From: JBDRGC01 sp043818215
GTDB taxonomy: Bacteria > Chloroflexota > Anaerolineae > Anaerolineales > UBA11858
DNA: 33,625 nt
Assembly (NCBI GenBank): GCA_043818215.1
Contig: JBDRGC010000010.1
Coordinates: 1 to 33,625, forward strand
Reading direction: 5' to 3'
The notes beneath the pieces are model-generated. The model was not told the DNA's origin. It did not search any database and worked only from the letters and a program-made list of their open reading frames with translations. The position numbers and the translations under genes are program-made. Below are positions 15,369-23,579 of the stretch, piece after piece; the stretch's first letter is position 1, and every line of letters begins with the position of its first letter.

Positions 15369-16231
15369 CAAATAACCTGAAAACTCTATTATCTTTCAAA
15401 ACACAAACCGTAGTGATCCACCATGATTCCCCCACGGTCATCATCGGCGAACGTATCAATCCGACCGGGCGTAAGGCAGTTCTGAAAGCTTTGCAGGCAG
15501 GCAATTTCGAAATAGTGCGCCAGGACGCTGTTGCCCAGGTCGAAGCTGGCGCCACTGTTTTGGATGTCAATGCCGGTGTGCCAGGAGCAGATGAAGTCGC
15601 ACTGCTCTCACAAGTTGTGCAGGAAGTCATGTCAGTCGTAGATGTACCGTTGTGCATTGATACCGCCAATCCCCAGGCCCTGGAGGCTGCCCTCAAGCTG
15701 TACGATGGCAAAGCCCTGATCAACTCCATCAATGGCGAAGAGAAATCTCTGAAGGCAGTTCTTCCATTGGCGAAAGAATACGGCGCCGCAGTGATCGGCT
15801 TGTGTATGAATGATGACGGCATCCCGGCTACGCCAGAAGAACGTGTTGCCGTCGCTGATAAGATCATCGAGCGCGCCGCTAAAATCGGTATTCCCAGCGA
15901 AGATATTATCATTGATCCCCTGGCAATGACCATGGGCGCTAATCACACCGCTGGCTTGACGGCACTGAAAACCATCGAATTGATTGTGGCTGAATTTGGT
16001 GTCAATATCACCATGGGTGCCAGCAATATCTCCTTTGGGATGCCCGACCGCAAGTACATCAACGCGGCTTTCATGGCGATGGCGATCCAAGCCGGGTTGA
16101 CCTGCCCGATCACTAACCCATTGGTGGCTGAAATCAGTACCGCTGTTCTGGCTGCCGATTTAGCGATGGGCAAGGATGAGTTCGGCATGCGCTGGATCAA
16201 GGCCTATCGCAAACGGCAGAAAGCAAAATAG
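15365..16231 (+). CDS. pterin-binding (DHPS-fold) methyltetrahydrofolate:corrinoid methyltransferase
   Basis: A 288-aa TIM-barrel enzyme of the AcsE/MtgA/MetH-folate-domain family. It is expected to move the methyl group from methyl-Co(III) corrinoid protein to tetrahydrofolate (or the reverse). Family marks: VIIGERINPTGRKA, AGATVLDVNAGVPG, PLCIDTANPQALEAAL, INSINGEEKSL, and DPLAMTMGANHTAG with NITMGASNISFGMPDR near the end, which line the pterin site. Length is close to AcsE (~260-300). Its start overlaps the 37-aa ORF by 4 nt. The product methyl-THF would enter the Wood-Ljungdahl branch or one-carbon biosynthesis, whose genes are not in this window. Confidence 0.92.
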   Translation: MTNNLKTLLSFKTQTVVIHHDSPTVIIGERINPTGRKAVLKALQAGNFEIVRQDAVAQVEAGATVLDVNAGVPGADEVALLSQVVQEVMSVVDVPLCIDTANPQALEAALKLYDGKALINSINGEEKSLKAVLPLAKEYGAAVIGLCMNDDGIPATPEERVAVADKIIERAAKIGIPSEDIIIDPLAMTMGANHTAGLTALKTIELIVAEFGVNITMGASNISFGMPDRKYINAAFMAMAIQAGLTCPITNPLVAEISTAVLAADLAMGKDEFGMRWIKAYRKRQKAK

Positions 16232-16486
16232 AAGTAAGCGTTCAGAGGGCACCCCCTTCAGTCCCCCCATTTTCGCTGCCGAGATTTTGGTTTTACAGAT
16301 GCGTACCGTGGCGAAAATGGGGGGATGGCCAGAGGCCAGGGGGGGAGTAAGTTCGATAATTTTACCCACGGGGCACGTTGTCACAGATTCTATGTCCGCC
16401 CAGTATAGGCTTGAATCACAACCCAACTTGCCGCCAGAATTTCTTGGCGTGTTGCCGGATAGCTCCATCCAACAGAAAATATCCTG
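16232..16486. repeat. spacer with 15-bp inverted repeat and G/C tracts
   Basis: tccccccattttcgc (16262-16276) faces its exact reverse complement at 16311-16325, 34 nt apart, followed by ggccagaggccaggggggg. It is the third G/C-tract block in the window. A Shine-Dalgarno for the next gene is not obvious. Confidence 0.75.
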
Positions 16487-18058
16487 ATGAATAAAGTCAC
16501 ACTGATATACGGACAGGAAAAGAAACTCGTCGCAGCGGAGGACAGCTCACTCTTAGGTGATGTCATCACAGCGGCTGATTTTCCGCTCGAGCAGCCTTGC
16601 GCGGGCCGCGGCACTTGCGGACGCTGCAAAGTATTGGTAGAACAGGGCGGAAATCCGCCCGATGAAATCGAGCTTGAGCATCTCACCGCCGGTGAAATAA
16701 CTGTGGGCACGCGTCTGGCCTGCCGGGCGCAGATTCGCGGGAATACTCAGATTGTTCTCTCGCCGATTGAGGTGTATTCCAACAAAATCTTCAAGGGCAG
16801 CATGCGTCACCGCCAGGACCGCGATGTTCCCCTGGGGTTAGCCATCGACTTAGGCTCCACAACCGTAGCAGCCTACCTGAGCATGCTGGATAACGGCGAA
16901 GTTGTGGCCGGCGGGGCTTCAATCAACCAACAGCGCATCTACGGGGCCGATATTATCTCGCGGCTGTTTGCGGCCCTGCAGAGCGAAGACCACCGCCAGC
17001 GCCTGCACCGCCTGGCAATCTCTTCGATCAATCAGGCCATCGGCAGTCTGAAACTTTCCCCGAAAACCATATCCCGCGTCCAGCGCGTGACTGTCGTCGG
17101 CAATGTTGCCATGCACCACCTGTTTGCCCAACTCCCAGTCGACACCATAGCCATGTTGCCCTTCCAGCCATATTCCACCGAACCTATTCTGAACGCCAGC
17201 GGGCTGCTCAGCGGTATTTTGCCCGATTCTGTGCCAGTCATGCTGCCGCCGTTAATCGGCGGCTTTGTTGGCTCAGACGCCCTGGCCTGCTTGGCCTACT
17301 TCGATTACGACAACCCGCCTGGCCCGCAACTGACCGTCGATCTGGGCACCAACGGTGAAGTGTTGCTCACCGATGGCGAAAACATCCTCACGGCCTCCAC
17401 CGCGGCTGGCCCAGCCTTCGAAGGCGTCAATATTTCTTGCGGCATGCGAGCGGTGGATGGCGCCATCGTCGATGCCCAATTGCAGGATGGCGAATTCGTT
17501 TTCGAAACCATAGGCGCCGAACCGCCCCAGGGCCTGACCGGGTCCGGCCTGCTGCGAGTAGTTTACGAACTTGTACAGGTTGGGGTGGTGGATAGAACAG
17601 GGAAAATGGTGGACAATCCGCCGGTGATGGCAGACCAGATGGTGCGGGGTAACGGCCCCAAGACCCTCTATCTGACCCCGGAGCGGGATGTCTGGCTGAC
17701 TCAGAAGGATATCCGCGAATTGCAGAAAGCCAAAGGTGCCATTCGGGCGGCCATCGCGGTGCTGATGAACACCTTAGAGATGGTGCCCGCCGACCTGAAA
17801 AGGGTGATTCTGACCGGGTCTTTTGGGGGGCAGATGGATATTGCAGCGGTCATCGACTTGGGAATGCTCCCCGCGGTGCCACCCGAGGTAGTCAAGAGCA
17901 TCCCCAACGGAGCCGGGATGGGTGCGGCCATGTTCCTCTCGGATGAGGGTTTTGCCCTGGGCGAAGAGCTGGCCAAAAAATCCCGACAAATCGACCTCGA
18001 CCAGGAGGCCAACTTCCAGAGCATCTTTATCGACGCACTGGCCTTCAAGTCTGTGTAG
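16487..18058 (+). CDS. RACE: reductive activator of corrinoid enzymes (2Fe-2S + ASKHA, RamA-like)
   Basis: A 523-aa protein that re-reduces accidentally oxidised Co(II) corrinoid to Co(I) at the cost of ATP. The N-terminus is a plant-type [2Fe-2S] ferredoxin with Cys38, Cys44, Cys47 and Cys79 (C-x5-C-x2-C-x31-C). After a linker, residues ~115-515 form an ASKHA ATPase of the DUF4445 type: LAIDLGSTTVAAYL, ITINQQR-like GASINQQRIYGADI, VDLGTNGEVLL, GSGLLRVVYELV, LTGSFGGQMD. RamA of methanogens instead uses two 4Fe-4S clusters; the 2Fe-2S form is usual in acetogens and other bacteria. ATG 16487 fits the family start, although the ribosome site is poor. Its 3' end overlaps the convergent giant activator gene by 14 nt. 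Confidence 0.92.
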   Translation: MNKVTLIYGQEKKLVAAEDSSLLGDVITAADFPLEQPCAGRGTCGRCKVLVEQGGNPPDEIELEHLTAGEITVGTRLACRAQIRGNTQIVLSPIEVYSNKIFKGSMRHRQDRDVPLGLAIDLGSTTVAAYLSMLDNGEVVAGGASINQQRIYGADIISRLFAALQSEDHRQRLHRLAISSINQAIGSLKLSPKTISRVQRVTVVGNVAMHHLFAQLPVDTIAMLPFQPYSTEPILNASGLLSGILPDSVPVMLPPLIGGFVGSDALACLAYFDYDNPPGPQLTVDLGTNGEVLLTDGENILTASTAAGPAFEGVNISCGMRAVDGAIVDAQLQDGEFVFETIGAEPPQGLTGSGLLRVVYELVQVGVVDRTGKMVDNPPVMADQMVRGNGPKTLYLTPERDVWLTQKDIRELQKAKGAIRAAIAVLMNTLEMVPADLKRVILTGSFGGQMDIAAVIDLGMLPAVPPEVVKSIPNGAGMGAAMFLSDEGFALGEELAKKSRQIDLDQEANFQSIFIDALAFKSV

Positions 18059-21000
18059 CCCCTTTGGTAGTGGTTAGAAAGTAAGTGATGGGATTATTGG
18101 TAGCTTTCGCGTGGCTCACGAAAAAGTGCATCCGATTGAAGAAGTTTACTTCGCTGACACCTGCGTCCGCATCGAGGAACAGAAGATTGGTTTGGGGATA
18201 TGCTTCCTTCAACCGTTTCTGCACACCTTTAGCGATGACATGGTTGGCAATGCACCCAAAGGGCTGTAAACAAAGTACATTTTGAACACCGTCCCGCGCA
18301 AACGACGCAACTTCCCCAGCGATCAACCAGCCTTCCCCGTATTGATGATTGAGGCTCAGAATTTCCTGCGCTCTCTCGGCGACATCGCGAATATCGTGGC
18401 GGGGACAATAGTAGCGATACCTTTGCATGATGGCATCGAACTGCTGCAGATATTTGTCCGCTAATCTTTGCAAAAAAAAGGTTAATAGCCAGAGTGTATC
18501 GCGCTTCTTGACATTTGTTTTTACATTGTGCTGAATACTCACAATACCGCCAGCAAAAAACTCAAAGAAACCAGGTATGACTACTTCAAGTCCTTGATCC
18601 ATTAGCCATTGGGCGACGTGGTTGTTGGAGAAAGCATTGTACTTAACGTAAATCTCACCCACAATACCAACTCTGGGATGATGTCCAGAGTTCGTTTTGA
18701 TGGCGTTGAAATCCCGCACAGCGCGTTCGAGCCATTCGAGCAGGGATGTTTTCGCCAGGCGAATTGTTCCATCCATGAACCAATTCAAATACTTATCAGC
18801 AACGGCTTGCGTCTCACCCTTATGTTTCTCGCGGATGATGGTGGAGTGATACATATCCGAGAGAGCGTCGTTGAACATCATCCCAATGGAGGCTTTGTAG
18901 GTGTAATCTCTGGTGTTGAATTTAAATCCCGGCTGGTCATTCAACACGCTCAAACTTGTGGAGAGCGTGACCACCGGCACCTGTTCGAAGCCCGCCGCCA
19001 CCAGCGCCTTCTTAATCATAGACGGGTAACTGGTGGCGCGGCACTGACCGCCAGTCTGGGAAAAGCCAATCGCAGTGCGCGATAGGTCATAGGTCCCGGA
19101 TTGAAGCGCCTTGACCAAATCTCCGAGCGTGATGATGCCCGGATAGCAAATTTCGTTGTTGGTGTACTTGAGTCCTACATCCACCGATGCGTGGTCGGGG
19201 GGTGGTAATTGCACAATCTCGTAGCCCAAATCCATAAAGGGTCGCACAATCGGCGGAGAGCAGAAGGGGGAGAAATCGGGCACAATCAGGGTGCGGATGC
19301 GGTCTTCGATTTGGTAGGGCTTTGTGGTTCTGCGCGGAATCCGCACATAGGTAGGGTGAGCATTGGCTTGTTGTAGGGATTCCATCATCGAGCGCAGTCG
19401 CAGTTTGGTCGAGCCAGTGCTTTCGATCTCGTCGATCCGGATGACGGTGAGGTGCTTGCCATGTTCAGCCAGGATGGCACGGACTTCATCTAAAATGAAC
19501 GCGTCTGGGCCACAGCCGAAGGAATTCAATTGCACCAATTCGACGTTTTCGTGTTGCCCCGCCCAGCGCACGGCATGGAAATAACGGTTGAGATACTCCC
19601 ACTGGGTCATGACGTGACGGTTAGCGAGCGTCTCGCCCATCATCGGGATGCAATCCTCGGTGATGACATCCACGCCGAAATCGGTCAGCAGCTCGGGAAC
19701 GTTGTGATTGATGAGGGAGTCGATATGATAGGGTCTGCCCATCAATAAGATCAGCGGATGCTCACTGGCTTGCGAGTTGCGAATTAACTCCGCGCCCATA
19801 TCTACAATCCCCTGCTTGAATTCACTCTGTGCCGCTTTCGCCTTTTTGAGCGCCTTCCTGACCACGCCAGACGCAATCCCCAGCTCAGTTAGATATTGGA
19901 GGCAAGCCTTGTCGAGAAGATTATCATCCCTGAATGTGATGGCGGGCATATCAAGCGGGATACCATATTCCCGTTGCGGATCAATTGCACTGCGGATCAC
20001 ATCGGGATAGCCAGAAACAACAGGACAGTTGAAACTGTTGTTAGCATCGGTAAACTCGTTTTTCTCATAAAAAACCATCGGGTAAAAGATGCGGTCAACG
20101 CCCGTATTGATTAAATCCATCACATGCCCACTGACCAACTTTCCAGGGAAACATAGATTTTCCGACATGATGTATGCCGCCCCGCCCTGATACAACGTAT
20201 TGCTCGATGGCGCCGAGAGATGCACCTTGATGCCGCATTCCACAAACAGTGTGTTCCAAAACGGATAGTTCTCGAAAAGGTTAAGCACGCGGGGGATGCC
20301 AAGTGTCAGAAGGGGAGTCGTTTTCGGGGCGGTTTCGCGGTCAAACAACAGGTGATATTTGATCGCAGGAATACTGACTCCTTTTCGTTCTGCCTTGCCG
20401 CCGTTGGAATAGATTTTTTCACAGCGGTTGCCTGAAAAGAAACTGTTTCCATTTGGGAATCCCAACTTCGTCACCACGCATTTATTCTCACAGCCTCGGC
20501 AACGGATGTCCCTGCGGAGGTACTCGCCAGGCTTGTCCACATTCTGAAGCCCGACAAAAGCGCTCTCGTCATTTTCACCGCTCACAAAAGTATCGCGGGC
20601 GGTCAGCGCCGCGCCATAGGCGCCCATCAACTCCGCCATGTCGGGACACACCACCGGTCTGCCGATCAGATGCTCCATCGCTTTTTGAACCGCCGGATTG
20701 CGGAATGTGCCGCCTTGTACAACGATATGATCCCCCAAGATATCCATATCGGTGATTTTCAAAACTTTGTGCAGCGCGTTTTTAATCACCGAATATGCTA
20801 GCCCTGCTGAGATGTCATTGATTTTCGCACCCTCGCGCAACGCCTGTTTCACTCTCGAATTCATAAAAACGGTACAGCGCGTTCCCAGGTTGTATGGCGA
20901 TTCAGCAGTGCAAGCCAGTTGTGCAAAATCCGCCACGCCGTAGCCCATATTGTGCGCAAACGATTCGATAAACGAACCACAACCCGATGAACACGCCTCG

Positions 21001-22349
21001 TTAATCTCAATATTCTGGATTTGCCCCTCTTTGATAAAGATGGCTTTCATATCTTGCCCGCCAATATCAAGGATAAACGTGACATCTGGATCGAAAGCCT
21101 TCGCCGCCCGAAAATGCGCGAGGGTTTCGACGATACCATCGTCCATGCCGAACGCCGCGCGGATCAAATCCTCCCCGTAGCCTGTTACTATGCTTCGGAC
21201 GATTCGTGGCGAAAAGTAATTCCCATCAAAAGCCTGACGTATTTTGTTTAGCCCGTTTTGTACCGCCCTGATGGAGTTGCCGCCGTTGTTGGCATAATGG
21301 CCAAAGACGACTCTCCCATCCGTGTCAATTAGCGCCACCTTGGTGGTTGTAGAACCCGAATCGATGCCGAGATAATAATCGCCATCCGCGCAATCCGCCA
21401 CGTCAATTTTTTGAATGCGATGATTTTCGTGATTCTTCACCCAACCTTGATACTGCTCCGACGATTCAAACAGCGCCTCGTGCCGGTTCTGCTGGGATTG
21501 GGCGTGAACACGCTCTACCGTTATAATATCAATTAACCCTTGAATTGGAATCGTCTGCCGAGTTGAAGTGTTTGTCAGCGCCGCTCCCAGGGCGGGCAGC
21601 AACTCTGGCGATTCCGCGCTGATTACATCTGTGGCGGTCAGGTTCAACACCTTGAGAAATGCTTCCTTCAAGGATGGCATGAATGTGAACGGCCCCCCAC
21701 CGAATAGAATTGGCGAGCCCATATCGCGGCCGCGCGCTAGCGTGGCGAGAGTCTGCAATACCACCGCATGGAAAACGGATGCGGCAATATCATCCTTGGG
21801 CACCTGGCGGCTCAACAGATTTTGTAAATCGGTTTTGGCAAAAACCCCGCAGCGTGACGCTATCGGATAGATGGTGGTGTGGCGGCTGGCTAAACCGTCC
21901 AGTTCGGAAACAGGAACATTCAACAGCATCGCCATCTCGTCGATAAACGCGCCCGTTCCCCCCGCGCAGGAACCGTTCATACGAATATCGGGGCGATACT
22001 GCTCATCGAAAAAGATGATCTTGGCGTCCTCGCCACCAATATCGATCAATGTCCTGACTTCCTGATAGCGCTGATGAATTACTTCGGCAGAAGCCACCAC
22101 TTCTTGAATAAATGGCAGTTCATACTTCTCCGCAATGCCCATCCCGGCAGATCCAGTTACCAGCAATTCGATGGTCACATTACCCAACTCATCCATTGCT
22201 TCGAGCAGCATGGATTGCAGGGTGGTTAGTGTTTCCGCGTTATGGCGGCGATACGCCGAAAATGCCACATTCCCCCTGGAATTCAACATTACGATCTTTG
22301 CTGTCGTTGAGCCGATGTCAATACCCAACCGATAAGAATCTGTGTTCAT
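18045..22349 (-). CDS. giant double-ASKHA BadF/HgdC-type activator fused to DUF2229/HgdB-like regions
   Basis: A 1434-aa protein. First ASKHA module at ~residues 5-270 (LGIDIGSTTAKIVML, DIGGEDAKI, NGSCAGGTGAFIDEM, SRCGVFAKTDLQNLL). Second module at ~325-610 (LGIDSGSTTTKVALI, DIGGQDMKAIF, NEACSSGCGSFIESF, TRCTVFMNSRVKQAL). The Cys residues match the cluster ligands of 2-hydroxyglutaryl-CoA dehydratase activators. A Cys-rich link (IRCRGCENKC ... GNRCEKI) leads to a DUF2229-like region (PRVLNLFENYPFW, GGAAYIMSENLCFPGKLVSG), then an HgdB-like C-terminus (NEICYPGIITLGDLV, GFSQTGGQCRATSYPSMI). ATG 22349 follows AGAGGAAG; the GTG at 22370 lacks it. The family couples ATP hydrolysis to low-potential electron transfer; the target is unknown. 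It lies tail to tail with RACE. Confidence 0.9.
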   Translation of the reverse strand: MNTDSYRLGIDIGSTTAKIVMLNSRGNVAFSAYRRHNAETLTTLQSMLLEAMDELGNVTIELLVTGSAGMGIAEKYELPFIQEVVASAEVIHQRYQEVRTLIDIGGEDAKIIFFDEQYRPDIRMNGSCAGGTGAFIDEMAMLLNVPVSELDGLASRHTTIYPIASRCGVFAKTDLQNLLSRQVPKDDIAASVFHAVVLQTLATLARGRDMGSPILFGGGPFTFMPSLKEAFLKVLNLTATDVISAESPELLPALGAALTNTSTRQTIPIQGLIDIITVERVHAQSQQNRHEALFESSEQYQGWVKNHENHRIQKIDVADCADGDYYLGIDSGSTTTKVALIDTDGRVVFGHYANNGGNSIRAVQNGLNKIRQAFDGNYFSPRIVRSIVTGYGEDLIRAAFGMDDGIVETLAHFRAAKAFDPDVTFILDIGGQDMKAIFIKEGQIQNIEINEACSSGCGSFIESFAHNMGYGVADFAQLACTAESPYNLGTRCTVFMNSRVKQALREGAKINDISAGLAYSVIKNALHKVLKITDMDILGDHIVVQGGTFRNPAVQKAMEHLIGRPVVCPDMAELMGAYGAALTARDTFVSGENDESAFVGLQNVDKPGEYLRRDIRCRGCENKCVVTKLGFPNGNSFFSGNRCEKIYSNGGKAERKGVSIPAIKYHLLFDRETAPKTTPLLTLGIPRVLNLFENYPFWNTLFVECGIKVHLSAPSSNTLYQGGAAYIMSENLCFPGKLVSGHVMDLINTGVDRIFYPMVFYEKNEFTDANNSFNCPVVSGYPDVIRSAIDPQREYGIPLDMPAITFRDDNLLDKACLQYLTELGIASGVVRKALKKAKAAQSEFKQGIVDMGAELIRNSQASEHPLILLMGRPYHIDSLINHNVPELLTDFGVDVITEDCIPMMGETLANRHVMTQWEYLNRYFHAVRWAGQHENVELVQLNSFGCGPDAFILDEVRAILAEHGKHLTVIRIDEIESTGSTKLRLRSMMESLQQANAHPTYVRIPRRTTKPYQIEDRIRTLIVPDFSPFCSPPIVRPFMDLGYEIVQLPPPDHASVDVGLKYTNNEICYPGIITLGDLVKALQSGTYDLSRTAIGFSQTGGQCRATSYPSMIKKALVAAGFEQVPVVTLSTSLSVLNDQPGFKFNTRDYTYKASIGMMFNDALSDMYHSTIIREKHKGETQAVADKYLNWFMDGTIRLAKTSLLEWLERAVRDFNAIKTNSGHHPRVGIVGEIYVKYNAFSNNHVAQWLMDQGLEVVIPGFFEFFAGGIVSIQHNVKTNVKKRDTLWLLTFFLQRLADKYLQQFDAIMQRYRYYCPRHDIRDVAERAQEILSLNHQYGEGWLIAGEVASFARDGVQNVLCLQPFGCIANHVIAKGVQKRLKEAYPQTNLLFLDADAGVSEVNFFNRMHFFVSHAKATNNPITYFLTTTKGATQT

Positions 22350-22686
22350 ACTTCCTCTGTTGTAACACACTTATCATCAAATTTGTTGTTTGCCACTAAA
22401 ACCCACTAAAACATTCTTTCACAATCAGTTCTGCACAAATAGTCCCCGATATACTTACGGTTACTATCCCAGCTCCCGGAAATGTATACTGCCCAGCCCT
22501 ACACTGAACAAGCCACCGCTGACGGGTACGGCGGCGTGGCTCTCCGGTCACCAAGCCGGGCTGCGCTTCTCTCCTTTTGCGTTATAATGGTTGCAATTGT
22601 ACCCATTGTAGGATTACATTGATGAAAGATATTGTTGCTGCTTTTTGTAAAGGTTAATTTCTCTAGCATCCATGGAGACATCAAAT
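22350..22686. promoter_or_regulatory. divergent intergenic region between giant activator and TA pair
   Basis: No gene. On the plus strand there is a tataat at 22583-22588 and a ttgcaa at 22591-22596 with tacatt 18 nt later; either could be the toxin-antitoxin promoter. An 11-codon ORF at 22622 is not convincing. The minus strand must carry the promoter of the giant activator, but no clear -35/-10 pair stands out. Confidence 0.4.
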
Positions 22687-22965
22687 ATGACTCTTGAAGA
22701 TATTGTGGAAGATATTCATGGTTTGGACCAGCGGCTGAGGGAGTTAGAACGGCAGTATGGCTTGCTGTCTGAAGATACCTATGCGCTTTACCGGTTGGGT
22801 GAGTTGGAACAAAGCCGCGATTTAATTCGCTGGATTGGCTATTATGAGTTGCGGCAGGAACGGCAAAAAGCATATGCCATTGCTTTACGCGAGCACCTGT
22901 TACGCTTACGCCAGGAAACGGCCGGAACGCCTTTCCAATTGCGCCCTGCCCTGACGCCAGCCTGA
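22687..22965 (+). CDS. probable antitoxin of a TumE-type pair
   Basis: A 92-aa (97 if ATG 22672 is used), charged, mostly helical protein: DIHGLDQRLRELERQYGLL then AYAIALREHLLRLRQ. No enzyme motif. ATG 22687 is preferred because GGAG at 22674-22677 sits 9 nt upstream. The stop at 22963-22965 is 1 nt before the toxin ATG, the usual two-gene arrangement. Antitoxin role rests on the neighbour and the size; I do not recognise a DNA-binding fold, and leucine/arginine spacing suggests a coiled coil that could wrap the toxin. Confidence 0.62.
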   Translation: MTLEDIVEDIHGLDQRLRELERQYGLLSEDTYALYRLGELEQSRDLIRWIGYYELRQERQKAYAIALREHLLRLRQETAGTPFQLRPALTPA

Positions 22966-22966
22966 T

Positions 22967-23374
22967 ATGCTGCCTTCATTTGCCGAGTATTGTCAACTGC
23001 TGGCTGATTTGCCGCAGCAATTCCCTTGCATTCGAACTTCCGACCTGCGGGCGTACACAATTGGTAAATATATTGCTGAGGTGGAAGGGCAGGTTGTGTT
23101 TGATGGGGGTTATGTCTTGAGCGTGTGGGAATTGTTGGACCTCTCCACACGGACTATCCGCAAATATAGTTATGAACTAGACCGGCATAGCGCGCGAATT
23201 TGGTGGTACGATCCGATGGCACACCCGGAAAATCCATTGCTGCGAAGCACGTTTCCGCATCATAATCATGTCAATCCCAACATCAAACGCAACCGCCTCC
23301 CCGCGCCAGGTTTATCTTTCACTAACCCCAACCTGCCATTCCTGATTCAGGAAATCGAGAAATTTCTGCGCTAA
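22967..23374 (+). CDS. TumE-like toxin (DUF6516 type)
   Basis: A 135-aa soluble protein whose core matches my recollection of the DUF6516/TumE family: an initial strand pattern (GKYIAEVEGQVVFDGGYVLSVWELL), KYSYELDRHSARIWWYDPMAHPEN, and FPHHNHVN near the C-terminus, the His-rich signature of the family. It begins 1 nt after the antitoxin stop, so translation is probably coupled. An intrinsic terminator follows at 23422. Such toxins are thought to be growth-inhibiting RNases; the mechanism is not readable here. The His pair and surrounding Asp/Tyr are intact, so it is probably functional. Confidence 0.68.
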   Translation: MLPSFAEYCQLLADLPQQFPCIRTSDLRAYTIGKYIAEVEGQVVFDGGYVLSVWELLDLSTRTIRKYSYELDRHSARIWWYDPMAHPENPLLRSTFPHHNHVNPNIKRNRLPAPGLSFTNPNLPFLIQEIEKFLR

Positions 23375-23421
23375 GATGAGTTACTGCTGACATCCACACC
23401 GCTGTTTTGCAGAACATGATA

Positions 23422-23445
23422 AGCTCGCTCTGGCGGGCTTTTTTG
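23422..23445 (+). terminator. terminator of the TA pair
   Basis: A 7-bp stem with one G-U pair (23422-23428 with 23433-23439), 4-nt loop, six T. It also forms on the minus strand and may stop the convergent flavoprotein transcript. The rest of 23375-23579 shows no gene. Confidence 0.72.
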
Positions 23446-23579
23446 TTGGTGCTTTCAAGCGTTTCAAATGCTTCAGCGTGTCTCGTATGAACTCGCGTTG
23501 TGTCATTGCCCTTTTCGTAAATGAACTCACAACTTTCATTTCCTTCGAATATTCGCATCTCCATGAATTCGCTCGATGA

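Noticed and set aside
15073..15933. 286-codon minus-strand ORF over the MITE and methyltransferase
   Set aside because: The plus strand encodes a clear pterin-binding methyltransferase; the minus frame is low-complexity Ser/Ala/Arg shadow sequence.
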